From positions 62,001 to 126,000 of the forward strand of contig SGBC01000003.1 in the NCBI GenBank assembly GCA_004195045.1: a DNA stretch of 64,000 bases, read 5' to 3'. The DNA comes from Candidatus Acididesulfobacter guangdongensis (GTDB lineage: Bacteria; SZUA-79; Acidulodesulfobacterales; Acidulodesulfobacteraceae). Each line of letters opens with the position of its first letter. The stretch's first letter is position 1. The position numbers and the translations under genes are program-made. The notes beneath the pieces were generated by a model. The model ran no database searches. It was given only the letters and a program-made list of their open reading frames with translations, and had not been told where the DNA came from. Shown one piece after another: positions 1 to 8,733 of this stretch.

Positions 1-1
1 A

Positions 2-2974
2 GAAATAGACGTAATAAAAAAGTCTAAGTTTGCAGGATATTTCTTAATAGTTTCCGATTTTATCAAATATTCAAAAGAACACGATATTCCTGTCGGACCC
101 GGAAGAGGTTCTGCAGCCGGAAGTTTAGTCGCATATTGTTTAAAAATTACAGATATTGACCCGATAAAATACGACTTGCTGTTTGAAAGGTTTTTAAATC
201 CGGAAAGAATAAGTATGCCTGATATAGACAGCGATTTTTGCATTAACGGAAGAGACGAAGTTATAAAATATGTTGCTGCAAAATATGGAGAAAGCAATGT
301 TTCGCAAATAATTACTTTCGGAACAATGCTTGCAAAAGGCGTCATCAGGGATACCGGACGAGCCTTAAATATGCCGTACAGCGACGTGGACAAAATTGCA
401 AAACTAATACCTAATACGCTTAAGATAACTCTTGACGAAGCTATAAAAGAGGAGCCTAAGCTGAGGGAGATGATACAGAACGACGATAAAGTAAAAAAGT
501 TGATTGAAATAGCAAAAAAACTTGAAGGTCTTACCAGGCATGCTTCGACCCATGCCGCAGGCGTTGTTATAGCAAATAAACCGCTTAATGAATATCTGCC
601 TCTGTATAAAGGCTCTAAAGACGGCGATGTTGTTACAACCCAGTATACTATGGAAGGCGTTGAAAAAATAGGTCTTATAAAATTCGACTTCCTAGGTCTT
701 AAAACTTTAACCGTCATGAAAGAAGCTATAAATCTTATTAATGAAGCAAATAAAAATAACGGCATAAAAGAAGAATTTGATATTTATAATATAGATTTAG
801 CAGATTTAAAAACATCTAAACTTCTTTCAAGCGGTGATACGACAGGTGTTTTTCAGCTTGAAAGTTCTGGAATGAAAGAATTGCTTTTAAAGCTGGCTCC
901 AAAATCGCTTGAAGATATTATCCCTCTTGTGGCGTTATACAGACCTGGTCCTCTCGGCAGCGGCATGGTTGATGATTTTATTAAAGCTAAAAACGGCGTT
1001 AAAAAAATTAAATATCTGCATCCGCTATTAGAGGATATTCTTAAAGAAACATACGGCGTAATATTATATCAGGAACAGATAATGAAGATTGCTATTAAAT
1101 TAGCTAACTTTTCCATGGGCGACGCCGATGTTTTAAGAAAAGGCGTAGGTAAGAAAAATGCAGAACTTATTGAAAAAATGAGGAACAAATTTATAGAAGG
1201 ATGCAAAAATAATAATATCGACAATAGCATTTCCGAAAAAATATTTTCGCTTATAACAAAATTCGGAGAATACGGTTTCAATAAATCCCATTCTGCCGCA
1301 TATGCTCTTGTAGCTTATATGACTGCATATCTTAAGGCTAATTATCCAGATTATTTTATTGCCGCATTGCTTTCAAGCGAAATGTCAAATACGGATAAAC
1401 TTGCAAAAATAATTAATGAATCTAATCAATCAATAATAATTGCGCCTTCCGTAAATTATTCTACAAAACATTTTACCGTTTTACCGCTGAAGAATCATCC
1501 CGATATTAAAGAAAATTTAATTAAAAATGCGTCAAAATATGCCGCAGATATTGTCTCTGCAGCAGTTGATCTAAACGAAAAAAATGTTATACAGATAGGA
1601 CTGGGAGCAATAAAAAATGTCGGAGACGCGGCTATCGAATCCATTTTATCTGAAAGAGAAAACGGTAACTATAAGGATTTACTTGATTTTTGTTCAAGGG
1701 TAGATACCAGAAAAGTTAATAAAAGAACTATAGAAAATCTAATTAAAAGCGGAGCCTTAGATATTAACGGCTATGAAACAAGAAGAAGCATGCTTAAAAA
1801 ATTGGAACAGGTAATGCAGGAAGCCGCTTCTATTAGACAAAAGAAATCATCTGATCAGTTTGAATTGCCGCTGCTGTTTAATATGGAATCGGATGACGGA
1901 CATTTTTCTTCTTCATTTAATAAGTTTAATAGCGGTTGGAGCAAAGGGTTTAATGAGGATATCCTATCTGCTGAAGATGCAGCAGCAATTCAGTATGACA
2001 AGAAAGAGATTTTAGCTTATGAAAAAGAAGCGATAGGCTTTTATATTTCAGGACATCCTTTAGACGGTTATGAAGAAAAAATAAGTCTTATTACTGATTA
2101 TTCCATTTCATCTTTTATAAAAGAATGTGTATTAAATGCAAGCGCGGGCGATGATAAAAATAATGACGGCAGCGGGTCTAATCGGGACGTCGTGAAAAAT
2201 CTGAATTATAAACAAAAATATAATCGAAATGATAAAAAAAAGTATGTTTTATGCGGGATTGTCAATCAGCTGAAGGTGCATAATACTAGAAATAATGAAA
2301 AAATGGCGTCATTTGTTTTAAGCGATGCGGATGTATCGGTTGAAGTTGTTTTTTTTCCTAAAAATTATATAAAATATGAAAATATATTCAACACTTCGGA
2401 ACCGGTGGTTATTTCAGGCAGGGTTGACGAGTCGTCTGACCAGATAAGTTCGGCTGCATCAAAAAAAGATTCTGCCGTGCAAAAAAATAATAGTTCTTAT
2501 GAAGATAGTGAAAATAGCGAAAATGAATATAAAGATAGCAAAAATTTTACTGACGATGCAGATTTTGACGCGCGCGATTATAATATTAAAATTATCGGGG
2601 ATACAATCGATTTATTAGACAGTTATATTATTAAAAACAATAAAAGCTTAAAGAATGCGCAAAATGACAATAGTATTAATAAAAATAATAATAGCATTAA
2701 CGATAGTAAAAATAACAATAATAAAAACATTAATAATATTGACAGCAATAAGCTATGTGTTATTGAAATTTCACCGCAAAATATATATGATAAAAACAAA
2801 GAAGAATTTAAAAATTTCATAAATCGGCTAAAAATCGGATTTATAAATTGCAGCGGCACATCAAAGGTTTTAATAAAGGCAAAAAATATCGAGATAAAAC
2901 TAAATGATGATATATTAGTTGATATAGAAGCTTTGAGAAAAACAGATATTGCGCAAAGCATAAGAATAATCTAA
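2..2974 (+). CDS. dnaE: DNA polymerase III alpha subunit (5'-partial)
   Basis: This is the catalytic subunit of the replicative DNA polymerase. The frame is open from base 2, so the PHP domain and true start lie upstream of the window. The GPGRGSAAGSLVAY palm motif lies near nt 95-135, followed by MPDIDSDF, which holds the paired catalytic aspartates. Finger-domain motifs such as LTRHASTHAAGVVI follow. An OB-fold-like region near nt 2250-2420 (CGIVNQLKVH) is interrupted and followed by Ser/Asp-rich and then Asn-rich low-complexity stretches, about nt 2430-2560 and 2630-2750, before a conserved-looking C-terminus. The insertion is unusual for DnaE and resembles those in other enzymes of this window. 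accA lies 54 bases downstream, a dnaE-accA adjacency also known from E. coli. The identity is secure. Confidence 0.97.
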   Translation, partial: EIDVIKKSKFAGYFLIVSDFIKYSKEHDIPVGPGRGSAAGSLVAYCLKITDIDPIKYDLLFERFLNPERISMPDIDSDFCINGRDEVIKYVAAKYGESNVSQIITFGTMLAKGVIRDTGRALNMPYSDVDKIAKLIPNTLKITLDEAIKEEPKLREMIQNDDKVKKLIEIAKKLEGLTRHASTHAAGVVIANKPLNEYLPLYKGSKDGDVVTTQYTMEGVEKIGLIKFDFLGLKTLTVMKEAINLINEANKNNGIKEEFDIYNIDLADLKTSKLLSSGDTTGVFQLESSGMKELLLKLAPKSLEDIIPLVALYRPGPLGSGMVDDFIKAKNGVKKIKYLHPLLEDILKETYGVILYQEQIMKIAIKLANFSMGDADVLRKGVGKKNAELIEKMRNKFIEGCKNNNIDNSISEKIFSLITKFGEYGFNKSHSAAYALVAYMTAYLKANYPDYFIAALLSSEMSNTDKLAKIINESNQSIIIAPSVNYSTKHFTVLPLKNHPDIKENLIKNASKYAADIVSAAVDLNEKNVIQIGLGAIKNVGDAAIESILSERENGNYKDLLDFCSRVDTRKVNKRTIENLIKSGALDINGYETRRSMLKKLEQVMQEAASIRQKKSSDQFELPLLFNMESDDGHFSSSFNKFNSGWSKGFNEDILSAEDAAAIQYDKKEILAYEKEAIGFYISGHPLDGYEEKISLITDYSISSFIKECVLNASAGDDKNNDGSGSNRDVVKNLNYKQKYNRNDKKKYVLCGIVNQLKVHNTRNNEKMASFVLSDADVSVEVVFFPKNYIKYENIFNTSEPVVISGRVDESSDQISSAASKKDSAVQKNNSSYEDSENSENEYKDSKNFTDDADFDARDYNIKIIGDTIDLLDSYIIKNNKSLKNAQNDNSINKNNNSINDSKNNNNKNINNIDSNKLCVIEISPQNIYDKNKEEFKNFINRLKIGFINCSGTSKVLIKAKNIEIKLNDDILVDIEALRKTDIAQSIRII

Positions 2975-3028
2975 TATAAAATATCTTATTAATAATTTAT
3001 AAATTAAAATAAATATACTGTAAAAATT

Positions 3029-4009
3029 ATGGCAGCATACTTGTTAGATTTTGAAAAACCGATAGGCGAAATTGAAAATAAGATAGAAGAACTGAAAACA
3101 TTTAATATCAACAGTACGGCGAATGCGGACGAAGAAATAAAAAACCTTGAACTTAAAAGAGACAAGCTTATAAATGAAATATTTAAAAATTTAAATAGCT
3201 GGCAGATTGCTCAGCTTTCTAGGCATCCTTCCAGACCCCACACTTTAGACTATATAGATATTATTACCGATAATTTTATAGAAATGCATGGAGACAGGGC
3301 GTTTATGGATGACAGAGCCGTTGTCGGAGGATTCGGATTTATCAAAAAAGACAATGCTGCGTCAAAACCGCAAAGAGTTCTTGTAGTCGGGCATCAAAAA
3401 GGAAGAACGACTAAAGATAAAATGCAGAGGAATTTCGGTATGCCTAACCCTGAAGGTTACAGAAAAGCTCAAAGACTTTTTAAACTCGCTGAAAAATATT
3501 TAATTCCAGTCGTAACCTTCATAGATACTCCAGGTGCGTACCCGGGACTCGGAGCTGAAGAAAGAGGACAATCTGAAGCTATTGCCCGTTCAATTTACAC
3601 GCTGCTTAATATAAAAGTGCCCGTCATAGCTATAATAATAGGCGAAGGAGGAAGCGGAGGAGCGCTTGCTTTCGGAGCTGCAGATAAAGTTTTTATGCTC
3701 GAATATTCTATGTATTCCGTAATATCTCCCGAGGGATGCGCCTCTATTTTATATAAAGACATATCTAAAACCGAAGACGCCGCAAATGCGCTTAAACTTA
3801 CCTCTAAAGACTTACTCGGTTTGGGTATTATAGACGGAATAATACAGGAACCTCCGGGCGGAGCGCATAGAAATAAACTTGATGCGGCTGCCGGTTTAAA
3901 AAATATAATAATAGAAACTATAAACGATTTAAAAAATAAAAAACCGGATATTATAAGGGAAGAAAGAATTAAAAAATGGATAAACATAGATAGGGTAAAT
4001 AAAGGCTGA
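3029..4009 (+). CDS. accA: Acetyl-CoA carboxylase carboxyltransferase subunit alpha
   Basis: The alpha half of the carboxyltransferase moves the carboxyl group from biotin to acetyl-CoA, giving malonyl-CoA for fatty acid synthesis; AccD is not in the window. The 326-residue length is normal for the family. Typical features are an N-terminal helical region (LLDFEKPIGEIENKIEEL), the RHPSRPHTLDYI segment, and the crotonase-like core with TFIDTPGAYPG and GEGGSGGALA. The ATG at 3029 matches the family start but has no clear Shine-Dalgarno sequence. A TATACT hexamer at 3014-3019 would put a transcript start only about 3 bases before the ATG, though no convincing -35 box is visible. The next gene begins 2 bases after the stop. 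Confidence 0.97.
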   Translation: MAAYLLDFEKPIGEIENKIEELKTFNINSTANADEEIKNLELKRDKLINEIFKNLNSWQIAQLSRHPSRPHTLDYIDIITDNFIEMHGDRAFMDDRAVVGGFGFIKKDNAASKPQRVLVVGHQKGRTTKDKMQRNFGMPNPEGYRKAQRLFKLAEKYLIPVVTFIDTPGAYPGLGAEERGQSEAIARSIYTLLNIKVPVIAIIIGEGGSGGALAFGAADKVFMLEYSMYSVISPEGCASILYKDISKTEDAANALKLTSKDLLGLGIIDGIIQEPPGGAHRNKLDAAAGLKNIIIETINDLKNKKPDIIREERIKKWINIDRVNKG

Positions 4010-4011
4010 TT

Positions 4012-6168
4012 ATGGTAGAATTTCCTGAAATTGCATATTTTATGTCCAAAGATTTATTGTCAAAAAATTCAAAGGAAGATGTTTATGAAAAAATTGCCAT
4101 AACTGCTTCAAAATTTATAAAAAGCGATTTAATTACAATATTTGTTGTTAATGATGAACTCACTAAACCGGGAGGTCCGGAATTATCGGATAAAATAGAT
4201 TGCGTAAAATACTATAAAAAAAATCAATTTATAAAAGAAGATTTTACGCTAAATATTGGAGAAAGCATAATCGGTTCCGTTATTGAAAACGGCGAACCCA
4301 TTGTTATTAAAGATTTTAAAGAAAATTTAACCGATGCTTACTATGAAGTTGAGAAACAGTTTTCAGGAATGACGTCTCTTCTGAGCATACCTATTTTTGC
4401 CGGACCGCTTGTGCTGGGAGCTCTTAATATTTATTCTGAAAATATTTACGAATTTTCCGAACAGGATGAAGAAATCGGTAATTTTATCGCCTTGATAGGC
4501 GGAATATTTATCTATAATTCTACGTTATTTGAAAATGCAAATTTTTTATATCTTAATCAAAAACAGCAGAATGAAAAAATAGGCACTCTTCTTTCAGTAT
4601 CCAACTTAGTATCGTCCTCGCTGGATTTATCGAACATTTTAAGCTTAAGCGCAGATAAATTAATAGAATTTACCGGCGTAAGCGCAGCCGCAGTATATTT
4701 TGTGGATAAAGAAGAGAATAAATTTTGCTATGAATTTTTTAATTGCAGTAAACCGGAATGCGAATTATATAACAGCACACTGCAATGTTACACGTCCCCA
4801 AATTTTCAATGCGCGCATATTAACGAAATTTCAAACCTTTGCAAATGCGAAAAATCAGATATAATTCTCTCTAAATGCACTGAATGTCCTTATTTTAGAA
4901 GTTTGCGCCTCAAATTATTAAAATTGTATATAAGAGAACAAGGTAAAACACGCGAAGCGGAAAGCATAGTAGATAATAGAAATTTCAGCCGCAATGACGT
5001 TGAAGAAGCTACGACGTATGCTTTCGGCAAAACCGAAAATGTTGACGGCAAACCGGCGCCGCCGCCACAATTTATTACTTTGCCGTCCTCATTCGTTGCG
5101 GGGGAAGAATTATGTTTAAACTGTCTAAAAATTTTTAAACCCGTCATCAGAAATCTTAATGAAAATATTTTTGAACGCGCAGGAATAATTTCCTCATTCG
5201 AAGTCGATAATTATGATAACAATTATAACAAGAACGGCGCAGCATCAGCATACTGCAATAAAAATAACGGCAGTAAAAATATATACAAAAAAGAAAGCAG
5301 AAAAGAAAAAAATGATAAATCTTTTAAGGATTTGTTTGAGCTGTGCGAGATAATAATTCCACTTAAAACGGAAAAAAATTTTATTGGATTTATTTTTCTT
5401 TTAAATGAGAATAGTCTTGAAAATGAAAACTTGCAAAAAGAAGATAATCACGGCGAGCATAAAAAGAAATATGCAAATAATAAGCCAAACAATGCTGCCG
5501 GTTTGATAGACTCCTTAGATTTTTTATCGGCTGTTTCAGACATCATTGCAGTGGCGCTGTCAAATGCCGAAAGTCTTAATGCGGTAGAAGAAGCGCATTT
5601 TGAAACTATTAATTCTATGTCCGAAGCGATAGAAGCAAGGGATGAATATACTAAAAACCATGGAGACAGGCTTGTAGAATATGCGACATTAATAGCCTCA
5701 AAATTGGGTTTAAGCGAAACTGCTATAAGGGATATAAAATATGGCGCAGTACTGCACGATGTCGGTAAAATCGGTATAAGAGATTCTGTTTTAAATAAAC
5801 AAGGCAAACTTACCGATGAAGAATATGAAGAAATAAAAAAACATCCTGAAATAGGTTTTAATTTATTAAAAAAGATAAAATTTTTAGCTCCTGTAGCAAA
5901 TATTGTTCTACATCATCAGGAAAGATACGACGGAAAAGGATACCCTGAGGGATTGCGAGGCAATTCGATACCGGTAGGCTCAAGAATTATAGCTGTTATA
6001 GATACTTTTGACGCTATGACCACTGACCGTCCTTATAGAAAAGCTATGCCTAAAGAAAAAGCGCTGCTTGAAATAAAAAAATGTTCAGGGACGCAATTTG
6101 ACCCGAATATAGTAGATATTTTTTTTAAGGTCGTTTCTGAAGAAGAAACGGCGTTAAAAGAACAATAA
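4012..6168 (+). CDS. GAF / HD-GYP domain protein with cysteine-rich GAF region
   Basis: This is a probable cytoplasmic cyclic-di-GMP phosphodiesterase with sensor domains. An N-terminal GAF domain covers roughly residues 15-170 and a second GAF-like region roughly 190-500. The second region contains eight cysteines between residues 245 and 292 (including CSKPEC, CKCEK, CTEC) and a further CLNC near residue 370, so metal or Fe-S binding is possible. A low-complexity Asn/Lys-rich loop lies around nt 5190-5330. The C-terminal HD-GYP domain has HDVGKIGI (His582-Asp583), HHQERYDGKGYPEG and DTFDAMTTDRPYR. No transmembrane segment is visible. It starts 2 bases after accA, so the two are probably co-transcribed. 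The ligand is unknown, and enzymatic activity is inferred from intact HD and GYP motifs. Confidence 0.9.
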   Translation: MVEFPEIAYFMSKDLLSKNSKEDVYEKIAITASKFIKSDLITIFVVNDELTKPGGPELSDKIDCVKYYKKNQFIKEDFTLNIGESIIGSVIENGEPIVIKDFKENLTDAYYEVEKQFSGMTSLLSIPIFAGPLVLGALNIYSENIYEFSEQDEEIGNFIALIGGIFIYNSTLFENANFLYLNQKQQNEKIGTLLSVSNLVSSSLDLSNILSLSADKLIEFTGVSAAAVYFVDKEENKFCYEFFNCSKPECELYNSTLQCYTSPNFQCAHINEISNLCKCEKSDIILSKCTECPYFRSLRLKLLKLYIREQGKTREAESIVDNRNFSRNDVEEATTYAFGKTENVDGKPAPPPQFITLPSSFVAGEELCLNCLKIFKPVIRNLNENIFERAGIISSFEVDNYDNNYNKNGAASAYCNKNNGSKNIYKKESRKEKNDKSFKDLFELCEIIIPLKTEKNFIGFIFLLNENSLENENLQKEDNHGEHKKKYANNKPNNAAGLIDSLDFLSAVSDIIAVALSNAESLNAVEEAHFETINSMSEAIEARDEYTKNHGDRLVEYATLIASKLGLSETAIRDIKYGAVLHDVGKIGIRDSVLNKQGKLTDEEYEEIKKHPEIGFNLLKKIKFLAPVANIVLHHQERYDGKGYPEGLRGNSIPVGSRIIAVIDTFDAMTTDRPYRKAMPKEKALLEIKKCSGTQFDPNIVDIFFKVVSEEETALKEQ

Positions 6169-6251
6169 AAAAATAGAGCGAAAAAAATAATAAAACAATA
6201 TGGTGTCAACCCCAATTATTTATAATTATAAAAATTGTAAAATAATAATTA

Positions 6252-7949
6252 ATGAGCGCTAAATATTTTATGATTCAGGGAACATCAAGTTCCGCCGGTA
6301 AAAGTTCTATAACGGCGGGTTTTTTGCGTTATTTTGCAAATAAAGGTTTGAACTGTTCGCCTTTTAAGCCTCAAAATATGTCTTTAAACAGCTATGTGAC
6401 GGATGACGGCTTTGAAATTGCGCGTTCTCAGTCTATGCAGGCTGAAGCAGCCGGCATAAAACCCACAAAGTTTATGAACCCTATCTTAATAAAACCTTCT
6501 GAAAATAACCTGATGCATTTGATTGTAAACGGAAAATTTTTCGGCAATATGACTTTTCAGGAGTATAATTCTAAAAAAGCTCAATTTGTCGAAATAATTA
6601 AAGAAAGTTTTGAATACCTGTCAGATAAAAATGATATTGTAATTATTGAAGGAGCAGGCAGTCCCGCAGAAATAAATCTTTATGACGCCGATGTCGCGAA
6701 TATGGGTTTTGCCGAGATTTATAATATCCCCGTGATACTCGTAGCGGATATAGAACGCGGAGGCGTATTCGCGTCTATTTACGGTACTATAATGCTTTTA
6801 CCGGATAAATGGAAAAAATTAATAAAAGGATTTGTTATTAATAAATTCAGAGGAGACGTATCAATTCTTAAACCGGGGATTGAAATAATAGAAAAAAAAA
6901 TAGGTATTTTATGTTTAGGAGTTGTGCCGTATATAGAGAATTTATATATAGAAGCTGAAGACAGCCTGAGTTTGGAATACTACGACGGAATTAAAAAAAT
7001 AATATCCGATAAGAATAATTTTACAGCTCACGGATTCAGACAATTTAAATCTGAAACTTGGAAAAATAAGAACGGCAGGTTTAAAATCGGAATAGTGTAT
7101 TTAGACAGTATTTCAAATTTTAATGAATTTGACCCTCTTTTTCTTGATGATAGATTTGACGCGTCTTTTATTAAAAATGTACCCGTGCAGGATGCCGATG
7201 TAGCAAGATATTTAAACGAATTTGATATAATTATTATCCCCGGAACAAAATCTACTATTCCAGATTTAAAAAAAATTAAAAAAAATGGGTTATTTAACTG
7301 CATTAAAAATTATCGTCATAACTCAGACAGTATTATAGTTGGTATATGCGGCGGCTTCCAAATGATGGGAAAGGACATAAATGACCCTATGCGGCTGGAA
7401 TCTCAAGAATCAAGTATCGAAGGCTTCGGCTTTTTTGATATGGAAACCGTAATAAAAAAAGAAAAAATACTTTTTAACCGGAAGTATAAAATAAATAATA
7501 AATTAGATTTTTTTACAGATAAACGCTATGAAGAGATAGTGCTTGACGGCTATGAAATACATAACGGGGTGTCGTCTTTCACCTTCAATACTGCCGGCGT
7601 AAAAGAAACGAATATCGTAACGGAAGAAATATTCAGTGATTTTACAGGAAAAGGAATTATATCTATATCTCGAGATAGCGGCAATATTTTAATAGGAACT
7701 TATGTGCATGGTTTGTTTGAAAATGATATATTCAGAAATATTATAGTTTCCGCTCTGGTAAAAAAGAAAATAAATGATAAAAATGATAAAAATTGCAGAA
7801 ATAAATGTGATAAAAATTTAATTATTAATGAAAATACCGTCCGGCACCATGATTTCCATTATAAAAAAGTTAAAAATTATAATTTTGAATTATTAGCAGA
7901 TGTCTTAGAAAAAAATATAAATATGACTTCGATTGAATCAATATTCTAA
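6252..7949 (+). CDS. cobQ: Cobyric acid synthase
   Basis: CobQ/CbiP amidates four carboxylates of adenosylcobyrinic acid a,c-diamide, using glutamine and ATP, in cobalamin synthesis. The N-terminal dethiobiotin-synthetase-like P-loop domain shows GTSSSAGKSS and FKPQNMSLNSYVT. Further on are EGAGSPAEINL and VADIERGGVFAS. The C-terminal class I amidotransferase domain has the nucleophile Cys366 in GICGGFQMMG and His486 in GTYVHGLFEN. At 565 residues it is longer than typical (about 490-510), mainly because of a Lys/Asn/Asp-rich insertion near nt 7765-7850. No other cobalamin genes and no recognisable B12 riboswitch are nearby. The start is the first ATG of the frame and the next residues match the family N-terminus. 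Confidence 0.95.
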   Translation: MSAKYFMIQGTSSSAGKSSITAGFLRYFANKGLNCSPFKPQNMSLNSYVTDDGFEIARSQSMQAEAAGIKPTKFMNPILIKPSENNLMHLIVNGKFFGNMTFQEYNSKKAQFVEIIKESFEYLSDKNDIVIIEGAGSPAEINLYDADVANMGFAEIYNIPVILVADIERGGVFASIYGTIMLLPDKWKKLIKGFVINKFRGDVSILKPGIEIIEKKIGILCLGVVPYIENLYIEAEDSLSLEYYDGIKKIISDKNNFTAHGFRQFKSETWKNKNGRFKIGIVYLDSISNFNEFDPLFLDDRFDASFIKNVPVQDADVARYLNEFDIIIIPGTKSTIPDLKKIKKNGLFNCIKNYRHNSDSIIVGICGGFQMMGKDINDPMRLESQESSIEGFGFFDMETVIKKEKILFNRKYKINNKLDFFTDKRYEEIVLDGYEIHNGVSSFTFNTAGVKETNIVTEEIFSDFTGKGIISISRDSGNILIGTYVHGLFENDIFRNIIVSALVKKKINDKNDKNCRNKCDKNLIINENTVRHHDFHYKKVKNYNFELLADVLEKNINMTSIESIF

Positions 7950-7988
7950 AAAAATGCCCATAACTTTTTTATGAAAAATTATGGGCAT
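7948..7988 (-). terminator. Rho-independent terminator of the lipoprotein gene
   Basis: A perfect 10-bp inverted repeat (7954-7963 with 7979-7988, core ATGCCCATAA) encloses a 15-base loop. On the - strand it is followed by a run of six T (complement of 7953-7948), as expected for an intrinsic terminator of the - strand lipoprotein gene. The + strand side has only a weak T tract, so termination of cobQ here is possible but less certain. Confidence 0.75.
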
Positions 7989-8024
7989 AAACTTTTAAAA
8001 ATAAATTAATAAAAATAAGTTAGC

Positions 8025-8258
8025 TTATTTCTTTTTAGCTGTTACTGTCTTTTTAGCTACCATAGCTGTCTTTTTAGCTGCTGTCTTTTTAGCTGTTTTC
8101 TTAACCACTTTTTTAGGTGCCATAGGTGCCTTTTTTACTACTTTAGGCGCAGCAGGCGCTTTTGGTGCGGGAGCAGCCGCTTTTTTGGCGCATCCGGAAA
8201 ATGCTAAAGTAGATAAAACCAAAAACATTCCTACGATTAACACTGTAAGCTTCTTCAA
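8025..8258 (-). CDS. Small Lys/Ala-rich lipoprotein
   Basis: This is a 77-residue predicted lipoprotein of unknown function. It begins with two lysines and a hydrophobic signal segment (residues 4-19), then a lipobox ending at Cys23 (FSGC). The mature part is almost only Lys, Ala, Pro, Val and Thr, with repeated KKVVKKTAKKTAAKK-like blocks that recall histone-H1-type or AlgP-type basic tails. The coding DNA is itself repetitive (repeats of a CTTTTTAGCTG-like unit on the + strand, 8030-8100). The start is a TTG at 8258, chosen because it sits just after a near-perfect Shine-Dalgarno sequence. It has its own promoter and terminator, suggesting strong single-gene expression. A role in binding anionic envelope polymers is only a guess. 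Confidence 0.8.
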   Translation of the reverse strand: MKKLTVLIVGMFLVLSTLAFSGCAKKAAAPAPKAPAAPKVVKKAPMAPKKVVKKTAKKTAAKKTAMVAKKTVTAKKK

Positions 8259-8262
8259 AATT

Positions 8263-8275
8263 AATCACCTCCTTT
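8263..8275 (-). promoter_or_regulatory. Strong Shine-Dalgarno for the lipoprotein
   Basis: On the - strand this reads AAAGGAGGTGATT, essentially the full complement of the 16S rRNA 3' end. It lies 4 bases before the TTG at 8258 and decides that start. Confidence 0.85.
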
Positions 8276-8285
8276 AATATATTTT

Positions 8286-8314
8286 ATTCTATTTTTAGCT
8301 ATGACTTTTGTCAA
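8286..8314 (-). promoter_or_regulatory. Sigma70-type promoter of the lipoprotein gene
   Basis: On the - strand a consensus TTGACA (8314-8309) is followed after 17 bases by TAGAAT (8291-8286). Transcription should start near 8279, giving a short leader of about 20 bases that contains the Shine-Dalgarno sequence. Another TTGACA on the same strand lies further upstream (near 8394-8399) with a weaker -10. Confidence 0.75.
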
Positions 8315-8414
8315 GGAAAATTTACAATAATTAAAAATAGTTTATATTGTAATATTGTATTGTTATAATATAAATAAGGTCAGTTTGTCAATTTTAAAAT
8401 AATCTGCCTGTTTC

Positions 8415-8561
8415 GGAAAAGGTGTCAGATTAATTTTTTTGCAAATATTTTCTTTGTTAATTGAACTATTCCATATGCAATAAAAATAAAATCTGACGCC
8501 TTTTCCTTATATTTTGCTTAACCGAGCAAAGAAATACATAAATATTTTCTATTGCAGGATT
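8415..8561. repeat. Dispersed palindromic repeat, copy 1 (inverted orientation, extended form)
   Basis: An imperfect inverted repeat pairs 8415-8430 (GGAAAAGGTGTCAGAT) with 8491-8506 (one mismatch) around about 60 bases of AT-rich sequence. Downstream, 8524-8561 is nearly identical, in reverse complement, to the block preceding the palindrome of the copy at 32753-32862. This is the same element in opposite orientation with its palindrome opened by an insertion. It occupies the middle of the 475-base gene-free stretch between the lipoprotein and thiE. Apart from the lipoprotein promoter, I see nothing else in that stretch. Confidence 0.8.
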
Positions 8562-8733
8562 GAGGTATATTTATATTATAGTAATATATTAATTTTTTAT
8601 ATATAATAATAGATTATACAATCGTATTGCCAAGAGGCATATTACCGATGTGTATTTTTTAAGATTATTTTTCAGTCTTGATTTTTCATTTTTATTATAC
8701 ACTAAATAAATATTTAAAAAAATAAAATTAATT

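Noticed and set aside
6169-6251. Cobalamin riboswitch before cobQ
   Set aside because: The spacer is too short and lacks the conserved B12-box.
8562-8733. TPP riboswitch before thiE
   Set aside because: No CTGAGA or ACCTGA-type conserved elements are present.
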